From assembly GCF_000090795.2 (NCBI RefSeq), contig NW_003546287.1:66785-94215 (forward strand): DNA of 27,431 nucleotides, read 5' to 3'. Under the pieces are notes generated by a model. It saw only the letters and a list, made by a program, of their open reading frames with translations, was not told the DNA's origin and ran no database searches. Numbering within the stretch: the first letter of the stretch is position 1; each line of letters opens with the position of its first letter. This document shows, in pieces, positions 10,798 through 20,680 of the stretch. The position numbers and the translations under genes are program-made. The DNA comes from Amphimedon queenslandica. Lineage: Eukaryota; Porifera; Demospongiae; Haplosclerida; Niphatidae.

Positions 10798-10803
10798 TTT
10801 ATT
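10798..10803 (-). terminator. Polyadenylation signal AATAAA
   Basis: AATAAA on the minus strand lies about 15 bp past the TGA that ends the acidic tail of the reading frame at 10818-11783. It supports this as the 3' end of that gene. Confidence 0.5.
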
Positions 10804-10817
10804 CTGCTTCTTGCTCT

Positions 10818-11783
10818 TCAAACATCAGCCTCATCTGAGAGTTCGTCCTCATCTGAATGTTAGTGCTCTGGAAATTCCTCTTCTGAATCTTTGTTTGTCA
10901 AGGTACCTTTCGCAGCTTCTCTTGTACCTCATAACAGATACTTTTGAAACAAGTAGCAGAGATGACTTGGAGAGAGCATAAAATTTCCGAAGTCGACACC
11001 CCTTATAACAACAGTGGGAAGTCCATGAATGGTCCATGCATTTTTGACTGGCTTCGTCATTTTAAGAAAGAAAGCTCCCGAATCCCTGGTAATCAAATTA
11101 GCTTGGCACGACAATCATCTAGTAATTATACCCTTCTTTCTTTTCCAAATATCTCTTCAAAACTTTAATATGTATTGATAGATACATTCCTGCTATCACT
11201 TCTCCTAATTTTGCTGGGTACATTTCTTTCTGCGTTGTGGATTGTCGTGCCCCTTCAATCATTCATTTTCGGATGAAGAATCATGATCAGTACCAGATTC
11301 AGTGAAATGGCTTACAGTGGAAGACAATCTAATTCTAATGTCAGGTGAACCTCTGAAGAAGTACACATTTATGTGAGATGTATCCAATTTCGTATATTCA
11401 TATTGGCTAATAGGAAAATCAAGGGCATCCTTGGCTGTGTACTTAAATTTATTGACAAAATAGAATTCATTAAGTGATTTAACGAGTCTAAGTGTCCATA
11501 TGTCTTCGGAATACTGCCTTCCTCTTCCATAAAAAGTAGTTGGGGAGATAAAGGGTGATGTTTTCGGGCAAAATTGCTCTTTACAATGTTCCTCTAACAA
11601 ATCACGCATGCCATCAATATCTCTTTTCTTTAGGTTGTCATTATGTTCTAGGTAGGGAAAAAAAGCGAAACAGAAGTTACAGGAGTGCATCTCCAACGAC
11701 TGTATTGATAGTCTGAACATCATGTCAACGTGTTCAATTTGATCAAAACTTGCTTTCTTTACAGCAGAACAAGGAACATGCAT
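10818..11783 (-). pseudogene. Unknown protein with GSPDI nuclease-like motif, broken
   Basis: The first part (11783-11259) is an open 174-codon frame from an ATG. It contains SLEMHSCNFCFAFFPYLE, then near its end VYFFRGSPDIRIR and an acidic tail (DHDSSSENE). 'GSPDI' resembles the PD half of a PD-(D/E)XK nuclease site, but I see no following (D/E)xK. After the TGA, another frame continues with EGARQSTTQKEMYPAKLGEVIAG. A third frame continues with ITRDSGAFFLKMTKP and VVIRGVDFGNF...LCYLFQKYLL (about 11110-10932). That third frame runs through a TGA (10929-10931) and a TAA to an acidic end (DEDELSDEADV) at 10818, just before AATAAA. This order matches a sponge family of unknown function that I recall only vaguely. 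An open segment at about 11905-11815 (DYDLETIKDVFDDNLDESS) may be its upstream part. Two frame changes and two stops argue for a pseudogene; unrecognised introns are an alternative. Confidence 0.5.
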
Positions 11784-11904
11784 CTCATGATAGTAAAGAA
11801 AAAATTCGTGTCTTCAACTTAATGAAACATTTGACTTGATTCATCTAAATTGTCATCAAACACGTCCTTTATTGTTTCCAAATCGTAGTCAATTAATTTA
11901 CTTA

Positions 11905-12361
11905 ATTTTTTTTATTTGGTGAAATTTGAAAAGACTTTATCCTTGGCGACACAAAAATTTCCTCGTAAATGATTTCAGATATTCCGAAATAGACAAACAG
12001 TCTTTTGACTTCCGGCAATTTCTACAGTAAAGAAAGACAAATGATGCGACTATGCTACTGGTTTATAAATTGTCACGTATAATTTTGTTAAAGTGCCAAA
12101 TTAGGGCGAGCCTGAGCGAGCACCACTCTTACTAGACTGCCAGTCACACCTGTCTGTTTGTACTCCTACGTCACCCCTATTTATCCATGCATTAAAATTA
12201 ATGTGGTTCTTTAAAGGTTAAAAATTTTCTTTTACCTTTTCAAACAGGCGTAATATGGTTATTCTATAGATCTAACACCTGCAATCAAGGCGAAGAAAGA
12301 ACAAATGGAAACTTTGAACTTTCTTAATCCTTACCTTATTGTGTGTTATTTAACATAAGCT
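11905..12361. other. Spacer between two broken genes
   Basis: No gene recognised. The segment separates a minus-strand relic from the plus-strand relic at 12362, so promoters of both could lie here, but I see no clear TATA box. Confidence 0.3.
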
Positions 12362-12874
12362 ATGAGCAGCTTTCAAAGAAGTAGCGGTAGCAAAAATGAC
12401 AAGAAGCGTCTTCGCAATGAGCTTGACAGGAAGTGAAGGAGGAACGAGACGCCTCAACAGAGAGAGGCTTGGTTAGCCAAGTGGAGAGTATAGGACAAGG
12501 CTCATTGTGAGGCTCGTAAGGAAACAGAAGAACAGACTCAGCAATGCTTAGCAACAGGCAGGAGCAGGTCTTGATCAAGAAAACAGCGCGAGACCACTCC
12601 CAAGAGAGAATTACATCTGGCAGGAGTCGGAACTAGAGCTCAACTGAGAAGAGATAGAGAGACCACTGTTGAGAGAAAACTATGATAAATAGGAGACAGA
12701 ACTAGGGCTGAAATGTATTGGTTGCTGAAGGAGAGATTAGTGCCATTATGTGCATCACCAACTACTTGTTGTGTATCAGCTGCAATGGATGTTCAAGATA
12801 TTAATACTTCATTTGGGAAATGCAGAAAATGCAGAGCTGTTGTAAAGCTATCGAAGTGTACTATACATAAATAA
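12362..12874 (+). pseudogene. ETP..QRE repeat protein relic
   Basis: One reading frame runs from ATG 12362 to TAA 12872-12874. Five in-frame stops (TGA 12434, TAG 12491, TGA 12572, TGA 12683, TAA 12686) interrupt it, yet there is no frameshift. It encodes a basic start (MSSFQRSSGSKNDKKRLR) and about four charged repeats of 23-27 residues: NETPQQREAWLAKWR, ETEEQTQQCLATGR, ETTPKRELHLAGVGTRAQ, ETTVERKL. A cysteine cluster CRKCRAVVKLSKC follows. Such repeats occur at the N-terminus of Helitron/PIF1-type proteins in invertebrates, by recall; no helicase motif is present here. An AATAAA (12870-12875) overlaps the last codon. Most stops can be explained by C-to-T changes at CGA, CAA or CAG codons. 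Confidence 0.55.
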
Positions 12875-13007
12875 AAAAAATTCTCTGAAATAAGATTAAG
12901 TAGGGTTGTCAAAAAATAAAAAAAGCAAGGGGGTTGAGTTCTTTCATAATAATTATTATTAGTTCCATTAATAATAATATATGTTAATTGATAGAACTGA
13001 TATTTAA

Positions 13008-13160
13008 TGATAAAAATAATTCAAAAATTCAACACTACTTTGCAGAAATATAATCATTATAATTAACAAAAGTAGAAACATAAGGGATTACTGAATGTAT
13101 TCCTTCAGCATACATTATTATTTGCAAAGTAGGGTTGAATTTTTTGAATTATTTTTATCA
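13008..13160. repeat. Inverted repeat with arms of about 41 bp
   Basis: The arm at 13008-13049 (TGATAAAAATAATTC, AAAAATTCAAC, CTACTTTGCAGAAAT) pairs with 13120-13160 with about five differences, around a spacer of roughly 70 bp. It may be a small MITE, but no target duplication is obvious in the AT-rich flanks. Confidence 0.65.
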
Positions 13161-13318
13161 TTTTTTATCATTTATGCTTTTTAATAAATTTTATTAATTA
13201 TTAATCATAATAATTTTGTCATTCATTTTTAGGTTACAAAAATTAGTTATTACTGGAAGAAAATAATTTTTGAAAATAGAGCCATGGGAACTTACCAAAT
13301 TATAAAGTTTTAATAATT

Positions 13319-13515
13319 GTGACCATAATTGTACCAAAAAAATCCAACTTCCAGAGCTCCATTTCTCATAAAATTACTCCACAGGATGCAAAAAAGTTCC
13401 TATGTAACTTATAGAAACAATGGTCGTGCAACAGTGCACTCACAGGTTAATATTTTTCATTATAATGATGAATTTTAAAATCCACCATAAGGTACCATTT
13501 GTCAATTATGGTCAC
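13319..13515 (+). mobile_element. MITE family A, copy 2
   Basis: The left end GTGACCATAATTG is followed by a deletion that removes most of the inner left repeat. The right end keeps CCATAAGGTACCATTTG then TCAATTATGGTCAC. AATT flanks both sides (13315-13318 and 13516-13519). The interior (CAGAGCTCCATTTCTCATAA, AAATTACTCCACAGGATGC) matches the copies at 2515 and 14657. Same orientation as the 14657 copy. Confidence 0.82.
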
Positions 13516-13798
13516 AATTACTACTGATGTAAAATTTGAATCATTAATAAATTGAAAGCTAGGCTAATTATTATTCATTACTGCGACTTCAATCAGCCTA
13601 TCTAAGTTCTTTAATATAGTTTCTCCTGACAAAATTTCTATCCTAATTCTAGACAAAATCTCTATCCTAATTCCAGTCTCTTACCCACCCTCCCTCTCTC
13701 AACCTCTCTCTCTTGTACTGCATTTATTTGTCCAGAAAGTTAGTCCGTCAAACTTGCAGCTATAGATTTAGCTACCTCATTTCTATTTTGTAGTAATA

Positions 13799-14542
13799 AT
13801 GGATGTTCCAGCAGTACCAGAAGCTAATGTAGGCTTTGGAGGCCCTACACCACCAACACCACCAGTTCCTGCAGGTACAGGCCATGGAGGTCCTCCACCA
13901 ACACCACCAGTTGCTGCCGATGGAGGCCATGGAGGTCCTCCTCCTCCACCACCACCAACACCACCACGACCACCAGTTGCTGCAGGTGGACCTCCACCAG
14001 CACCAGTTGCTGGTAGTCATGGAGGTCTTCCACCAGCACCAGTTGCTGCCTGTGCAGGCCATCAAGGTCCTCCTCCACCACCACCAGTTGCTGCCGGTGG
14101 AGGCCATGGAGGTCCTCCTCCTCCACCACCACCACCACCACCAGTTCCTGCGGATGGAGCCCATGGAGGTCCTCCACCAGCACCAGTTGCTGGTGGTCAC
14201 GAAGATCTTCCACCATCACCAGTTGCTGGTGCACCACCAGCACCAGTTGCTGGTGTTCATGGAGGTCCTCTACCACCTCCAACCCCTGCTGCTCCATTGG
14301 CAGGCCCTCCATCACCTCATGCTGCCTTAGGCATAGCAGTTCTGCAACAGCAGAGGCTGCTAATTCTGAGGCAACTCAGGAGCCTAAATAGGCAAATCGT
14401 AAGGTGCTACCAATACTCCAAAATAATAATCTCTTTTCCATTTTAGTACATAAACTTACCTAGAGCTCCAAGAGAACGTCGCAGGGGTAAAAGGGGTGGA
14501 GGTCCTGGAGGAAATGTGACTAAAAACTATAATTTTTATTAA
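13799..14542 (+). CDS. Proline-rich repeat protein, two exons
   Basis: ATG at 13799 opens a 200-codon exon (13799-14398). Then comes a 48-nt GT-AG intron (14399-14446; GTAAGG start, TTTCCATTTTAG end) in phase 0. The second exon has 31 codons ending at TAA 14540-14542, giving a predicted protein of 231 residues. Residues about 10-175 are irregular repeats of PPPAPVAG.HGG and PPPPPPVAAGGGHGG. A short helical leucine/arginine segment (LQQQRLLILRQLRSLNRQI) follows, and exon 2 adds a basic glycine-rich tail (RERRRGKRGGGPGGN). Polyproline tracts bind SH3, WW or profilin-type partners and RGG-like tails bind RNA; either role is conjecture. No signal peptide or membrane segment is seen. An ATTAAA overlaps the stop codon. 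Long frames on the other strand and in the other phases are shadows of the CCACCA-type codon repeat. It looks intact, unlike most genes here. Confidence 0.68.
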
Positions 14543-14656
14543 ATAGGACTTTTTTAATATATATAAATATATTACGAACAATAAGAAAGTCAATTATTTT
14601 GCAGCGCAAAAAGCAGAGATAGAAATTACAATAGTATAATGTTCCAATAATGAATT

Positions 14657-14893
14657 GTGACCATAATTGACAAAAGGTACCTTATGGCGGGTAGTGAAAT
14701 TTGTCTTTCTAGCCTAAGAAATCCAACTTCCTGAGCCCCATTTATCATAAAATTACTCCACAGGATGCAAAAAGTTACCATGAAACTTTTAGAAACAATG
14801 ATTGTCTAACAAAGCACTCACAGGTTGATATTTGCCATTATTAAGATCAATTTTAAAATCCGCCATAAGGGCCCTTTTGTCAATTATGGTCAC
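14657..14893 (+). mobile_element. MITE family A, copy 3
   Basis: A 237-bp full-length copy with near-perfect inverted ends: GTGACCATAATTGAC, then AAAAGGTACCTTATGGCGG. The right arm carries a GGGCCC variant of GGTACC. AATT lies at both flanks (14653-14656 and 14894-14897). It begins 115 bp after the stop codon of the proline-rich gene, so it may lie in its 3' region. Confidence 0.88.
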
Positions 14894-14899
14894 AATTGT

Positions 14900-15975
14900 T
14901 CAGCAAGGCAAAATGCTTTAATACTTGATATTCTATCTTCCTACAATAATATATATATATACTATGCATCATTTATAATTACAAGTAAATACACTACATA
15001 CTGTGGCCATAATAAAGTAATGACTTAATTATCAAACATATGTACCTGTAACCTTGAATAATAACCTATGACAAAATACAAACATGTAAAACACTTTGTA
15101 AACTCCCAATATTCTATCTTACTACGTATTTCATTGCTAAGGTTAAAATATGAAACCAATGCTGCTAAAAAACTGGTGCCTCCTACAGTGTGACAACCTA
15201 CTGATCAAGGAGCTACAACAAAACACAAAGTTACATATAATAAAGAAATTAATTTAGTTATAACAACCTAAATCCAGAATAGCCTTTAATTATTATTGGA
15301 CATTTCAATATCAAGCAAAACTATTGCTGAATCATCAAATCATATCCAGCTGTAATTACCTGTAAAGTAATAGGAATAGAAACATATCAAAGGCAAGCAA
15401 TGTAAACTTACAGGCTAATAATAACAATAGCACAAACAGTAATGGTGAACAAACTTTGTTACCAATCACATCAACTTTTGTATTCCTTGTAACTCCCATT
15501 ATACATACTATAAATCAGACTATGAAAGGAATAAAATGCATGCATGATAATCATTAAACACTACAAGTACCAATAATCCACTACATGTAATACACTATGA
15601 TAAACATGTACATGTATATGCATGTTATACGTTATGTTTGTCACAAACATACTTTTGAGTCTCATGCCATGTCAGACCTCACTCTTTAACACCACATTGT
15701 AGTCCCTGTGCCAAAAAAGTACCTGTATGAAGTATGAATGAGACAATAATAATAATAATGATAATGTTAGCATCTACAATGTTTCTGATTGGAACATACA
15801 TGTATGTGCATGCATGCATGTTAGACATAATATTGCTTACTAATGCTATCCTCAGTGAAGATACTTTCATGACCTGTTTAATATACAATAACATTGCGTA
15901 CATGATGAATTTTTAAAGTGCAATTAATTTTTTTTGTTAATGAGAACATGCACATGTTACAACATCATCAACGAA
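14900..15975. other. Gene-free AT-rich stretch
   Basis: Short TA and AAT runs (near 14950 and 15750) and many ACATGTA words. The small open frames have no protein character. Confidence 0.4.
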
Positions 15976-15976
15976 A

Positions 15977-16226
15977 GATGCGCATCATCAGCTGGTAAGC
16001 ATTTATTGTGCACACAGCATTGATGGCAGCATCATTCTGATGCGCAACATCAGCTGGTAAGCATTTATTATGCACACAGCATTGATGGCAGCATCATTCT
16101 AATGCGCAACATCAGCCGGCAAGCATGAAATTAATAATGCACACATCATTGATGGCAGAATTATGTGCAACATCAGCTGGCAAGCATTTACATATATGTA
16201 ATGCGCACAGCATTGATGGCAGCATT
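15977..16226. repeat. Minisatellite, about 62 bp x 4
   Basis: CAGCTGG/CAGCCGG starts recur at 15989, 16051, 16113 and 16174. The unit carries ATGCGCAACATCAGCTGG, TAAGCATTTATT, GCACACAGCATTGATGGC and AGCATCATTCT. The first three units are the most similar; the last carries small insertions. Confidence 0.88.
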
Positions 16227-16229
16227 AAT

Positions 16230-16740
16230 ATGTATAATGATCATTAATATATGTACTAAATCACTGCTTGAATGACAATACATGTACAAGTATAATGACA
16301 ACTTTTGTTACTCTCAAATTTTTCTTGTCCTTAAAAATTTTTCAGCAGCACCCTGATCCATAAGCACCTGATATTTGTAATAAACATGTAGTACAAGCCT
16401 CAAACAAGATCCAGATATGATAATGATAGCTTCCTCCCTCCCTAACCCTGTCCTACATGAATGACAGTCACACAAATTTGAATCAATGCTAAACTCTAAT
16501 AAACACTAAACCTTTTTCACACCCTCTCACTGTCCATTACAATAGCATTAAGTATTCAATATTCACTGTTATATGTTGATTTATCTCACTTCCTGCATGA
16601 AATTAGATCAAATTCATACTGAGCAATACTGGATGGATACACCAATGGTTTTCACACACATTGCATGCAGTGAAATACAAATCACATTAAACAACCAATG
16701 TTTTTAAGGTAATATCCAACCTATTTGAGTAACATTAAAG
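16230..16740. other. Non-coding stretch
   Basis: Unique AT-rich sequence after the minisatellite. No supported gene or element end. Confidence 0.35.
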
Positions 16741-16744
16741 TGAT

Positions 16745-17200
16745 GCATGATTATTTTCGTTAATAATAATTAAATTTTTTCCTTATTTTTAGAAATTTTT
16801 TCCAAACAGTATGACCGAGTAATTTTGAATTAAACATTTCACAATTCAAGGCAAATGTAACACTCCTGGATATCTTGTAATGAAAGTAACGCCCATCCAC
16901 CTTCCAAAGAACTTTATTTTAAAAAAAAAATAGAATTCTTTCTTTTCTTTCCTATTGTGCAAAATAAGTAAAAAGTTGCGGCCCTTAAATTACATAAATA
17001 ATTTCTATTTTTTTTCATAGAAACGAAAAAAAATGCAAGTGTTTTTTCCTCCATCTTTTTATCCATTTCATGATTGTCGCTAATAATTTGTTTTATATAG
17101 TATTGCCCAGTAAATCTGGATTGAATCCTTAAATGTTTTAACTAATTTGAACACTGCCGGATGTCTTGTAATCAAAGTGAAATTCATATACTGTCAATAA
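16745..17200. repeat. Old direct duplication, about 290-320 bp apart
   Basis: Three matching landmarks recur in order: CATGATTATTTTCGTTAATAA (16745) and CATGATTGTCGCTAATAA (17068); AGTATGACCGAGTAA (16807) and AGTATTGCCCAGTAA (17100); ACACTCCTGGATATCTTGTA (16860) and ACACTGCCGGATGTCTTGTA (17152). The units are heavily diverged. No coding potential. Confidence 0.55.
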
Positions 17201-17259
17201 CACTTCATTTTCTCCATAACTACTTATAGGAACTTGCATCCACGGTTCTGCTGGTGAAA

Positions 17260-17970
17260 AGTATATCATCAAATTTTGCAGTAATTTAGTTACTTCATAA
17301 AAACTAAAGTACATCATAAAAGTAATTCTTCACTACTTTGCTGGCTTAAACAAATCCTTTACCTATGTCAACTGTCTTTAGATCATGCATTGTCAAGGAA
17401 ACATTGTATTTGTGAAAGCATCACAAAGAAATGTACTTTCAACCATTTTTAATTAATTGATTACAACTTATGCGTCATAAAGATATTAGGGTAACCATGC
17501 CTCATAATAAATATTTCTTGCCATTGTTTTGGTGTACTGACATATCCAGAGGTAACACGGAAACAATTAAATGCTACATCAGGTAAAGAACATTTTATTT
17601 TGTCCTACACTTGTCTTGGCAAGTAATTAAAAATTTTTTCAATGAAAAATGTTTTCTCAGATTGTATGATTTTTGTAATTTGTAAGGTGCTGTATGCAAT
17701 ACTGCAAACTCACTACTATTAAAAAATGATTGTTTGCGATGTGTTAAGATTTCTCAGACTTCACTAAAAATAAAAAAAGGCAAAATTTATTCATGGCAGT
17801 CCTCAAGCTAATGTGATAACCCTCTCATAGATAAAAGTTTTTACCACATGCATTAATATAAGTGCTGCTTGAATTATAGTTGCTGTGGCTACTAATTCAA
17901 ATAATACATGTCAAATTTTAGACAAGGCCATTTTCCACACTCAATGTAATAAAAAATTGGCAGTGACACA
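17260..17970. other. Non-coding stretch
   Basis: No protein-like frame and no repeat recognised between the old duplication and the MITE at 17981. Confidence 0.35.
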
Positions 17971-17980
17971 AACAATAAAT

Positions 17981-18402
17981 GTGACCCGATATGAGAAAAC
18001 CAGGCTATCTGCGGGAATTATCAATTAGAGATTTGGCTTCCCAAAGTTGTGACAGTGGTACCTTATCAAAACTGAGATTTTATCAAAAATGTATTATATC
18101 AAGAATTTTCTTTCATTTGATACCAAGTTTGCCCGTAAATAAGTTAAAAGAGGTATTTTACAGACCTTTCTTTTTGTTGTGCATTTTGTAAATAATGCAG
18201 GGTATAAGGATAGAAATGGCTAAAACTCAATTGCATCCGTTTACACTTCTTTTTGGATAAATAATCATAACTCAGCACTAGATGTGTCAAATGACATGGG
18301 ACAGAGACCAAAACTAAGGAAAAACTGTGCTTAATTAAGAAAAGCAAAAATCTCAATTTTCAATTTCGGAGCAGATAGCCTGGTTTTCTCATATCAGGTC
18401 AC
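17981..18402. mobile_element. MITE family B, 422 bp
   Basis: Terminal inverted repeats of about 32 bp: GTGACCCGATATGAGAAAAC at the left, and the right end in reverse complement GTGACCTGATATGAGAAAAC, both continuing CAGGCTATCTGC. AAAT flanks both sides (17977-17980 and 18403-18406). The two open frames inside are not protein-like. Its first six bases (GTGACC) and 4-bp A/T-rich duplication match family A, which suggests mobilisation by related transposases. Confidence 0.85.
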
Positions 18403-18409
18403 AAATTTT

Positions 18410-19020
18410 TAAAATTATACAAAAATCGTGACTATAATTTTATCGCTTTGTGAAGGCACATAGACTTCTATCATGTCCTAAATTCAGTACCGATTCTTCA
18501 TTGATTCATAACTTTTCTATGGACGGAACCAAAAATTTTACATTTCAGTACTCAAACTTGAAATTGCTATGCACTATACCTTGTGTCAGAAGATTGTGCG
18601 ACATAAAGCTCACTTGCTCCCTCATTTTTTGTTTGTAACAAAAAACTAAAAAAGATAAAAGTGATACACATTTAGTGACTTATCATGAAATTATTAGGAG
18701 GCTGAAAGCTATGTATTGCAGAAAACCACCACAGTATGTAGACAAAGCCATAACAACAACACAATGAACCATTGTGAGTTTCAGTATGCCTATAAGGAAA
18801 AAACTTAGAGGTATTTCACCATTCGTTCACTGCAAATGTGAAATAAAAATTAAGATAAGAAGAAATAAAGCATGACATAGATACCCAAGTATTTTTGCAA
18901 GCATTATAAAAAGCAACTAAATGTGGATGACATGACGGTAGAGATAAATGTAATAAACTACAACATTATGAGGAGAATGACAAACTATTTAGTGGAACAA
19001 TTTGGTTTTTTGTTCATTGC
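18410..19020. other. Non-coding stretch
   Basis: AT-rich flank between the family B MITE and the dispersed element. The small frame at 18450 lacks protein character. Confidence 0.35.
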
Positions 19021-19027
19021 AACAGAA

Positions 19028-19433
19028 AACAAGCGTAACAGTGTAAAAAATATTCCTATAATAATTATTGATTTTACCACCTTGCAAGACTAACTAGATT
19101 TTATTAAGACTTACAGAGGCTCTCTCTACCTTCTAATTCTTCTAGAGAAGTCTTTAGACAGTATCTCTATGTTCTCTTGCTATTAGAAAGCTCTTCACTT
19201 TGTCCCAAACTTAAGCCGCCATTTTGTTTGCCGTGACCACACCCACTACGTAAAGGAGCGTGGGCGGGTGGTTGCTAAGGCTTATGAATTTTGTTATTTC
19301 TCAAATACAACATGTATAGAAGAAATGTAAGTGTGGACATACAAATATATATATATATATATATATAGATAGCGCGACGGTGAAATCAATTATAGGAACG
19401 ACCTGGGGGTTATGCCCCCAGGTCGTTAAAAAA
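19028..19433 (+). mobile_element. Hairpin-ended dispersed element, copy 1
   Basis: About 400 bp shared with 26171-26548 in the same order. The parts are TATTCCTATAAT, a CAGTATCTCTATG segment, GCCGCCATTTTGTTTGCCG (19215 on), a GC-rich GGAGCGTGGGCGGGTGGTTG block, an (AT)n run, and a terminal hairpin of 13-bp perfect arms AACGACCTGGGGG/CCCCCAGGTCGTT with a TTATG loop (19397-19427). A6 follows. The left boundary is uncertain and no target duplication is clear here. It could be a SINE-like retroelement with an A tail or another non-autonomous element. No coding region. Confidence 0.75.
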
Positions 19434-19434
19434 G

Positions 19435-20370
19435 CTTTAGCACATAGAAATCTTTCTGAAACTAATCCATTTATTATTATGAAAATGACATTTGCAATTT
19501 TTATGCAGTTAACTAACAAGAGATAATGTATACATTTTTACTTGCAGAGTTTGCAGCAATCGGAATTTGTTCAATTGTAAATGTAGCTAGTTATGTAACA
19601 CAAACCATTAACAACTGTTCAGCAGTATAGTGCTAAACATATAAGCATGCATTCATTAATAACAAGTTGATAGCAACTGAGACAAAACATGTCATTTCTG
19701 ATGGACATAATTTGTCACACATCTTGTCCAATTAGCTGGGCATTGCCTTAAAAAATAAGTTTAATACATTAGTGTTTGTTACAAGTAAGAGGAAATCATG
19801 AGTAGGCTCATCAAATAGGTATCTCTTGACATACAAACAAGTATTGCAGAGTACAGAAACAGCTTGTTTGGACTGAGCAGAGAAAAGGTAAGCTACTCAG
19901 CAGAATTCTCCGCTGCAGCAACTGAAGGTATTGTCTCAAATGAAGATGTGGGGCTCAATCAAGCTTTTTATTACCAAAAAAATGAGACTAAAGTACTTAA
20001 CTGGATGGTGGCAACTCCTGCAGTGCATAACATATAATAATTCAGCATGGTGATTACAAAATTGAAATAGCTTTAAAGATAAAACATTTGTTGCTGGTAT
20101 CAAAGCATGCAATAGTTTGCTATTCAGAAAGAAAGTAGGAGTAACAAAATGCAATGGAAGTTGCAGGTTTTTATGAAATTTTGATGAGAGACATTCAGCA
20201 TTTTTCGAAAAGGCAAATCCCAACCTGTACCACAATGAGGTAGTCTCACATTCCAGGTTAAAACACCTAAGCAGCACATAAAGCAGTCAGATGTACGTGT
20301 GTCTAATTTGGCAAACAAAGAATGAGAAAATGATACACTTTACAATTATTTTTACAATTTAACAACAAAA
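19435..20370. other. Mostly non-coding stretch
   Basis: A 72-codon frame without an early ATG at 19819-20037 (plus) holds a good GTAAGC donor-like site at 19888. The 113-codon minus-strand frame at 19936-20277 starts with CTG and lacks motifs. Neither is strong enough to annotate as a gene. Confidence 0.35.
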
Positions 20371-20680
20371 CAGCTGCCACCCAAAGCGTGATAAGCCCAA
20401 GCCACGCATTCTGCCATTGAAAGTTGTCACCCAACGCATGGTACGACTACAGCCTGCTTGCAAGCCACCAATAAAACTGGTATGGTTGAAAAATATCGCC
20501 ACCCAAAGCGTGGTACGACTTATGCAACCTGCTTGCAAGCTACCAACAGTGTGGTATGGTTATCACATGCTGCCACCCGAGGTGTGGTACAAGCTACTTA
20601 TATCACTCACAAATACTGTGTGGCATTGTGGTTGTCACATGGCGCCACCCAAAGCGTGGTACGACATGAAGTACATGAAG
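20370..20680. repeat. GCCACCC repeat array, about 73-bp units
   Basis: The sequence GCCACCCAAAGCGTGGTACG and variants recur at 20376, 20426, 20498, 20572 and 20644, with intervals of 50, 72, 74 and 72 bp. CAACCTGCTTGCAAGC and TGTGGTATGGTTATCAC segments lie between. The open frames across it merely follow the repeat. Confidence 0.8.

Noticed and set aside
13772..14330. Long open frames in other phases and on the minus strand over the proline-rich gene
   Set aside because: They follow from the codon repeat; their products are Trp/Arg or His/Leu low complexity, while the ATG 13799 frame alone has good splice sites and a sensible tail.
15977..16226. CRISPR-like array
   Set aside because: Units are directly adjacent with no unique spacers and the context is eukaryotic; it is a minisatellite.
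17991..18356. Two open frames inside the 422-bp element
   Set aside because: They lie within a MITE and use its inverted ends as codons; no protein character.
19397..19427. Helitron 3' end
   Set aside because: The hairpin is suggestive, but no CTRR terminus follows it in either copy, and copy 2 shows a 7-bp target duplication, which Helitrons do not make.
19936..20277. 113-codon minus-strand frame
   Set aside because: Starts at CTG, has no recognisable motif or homologue-like block, and overlaps unrelated frames of similar quality.
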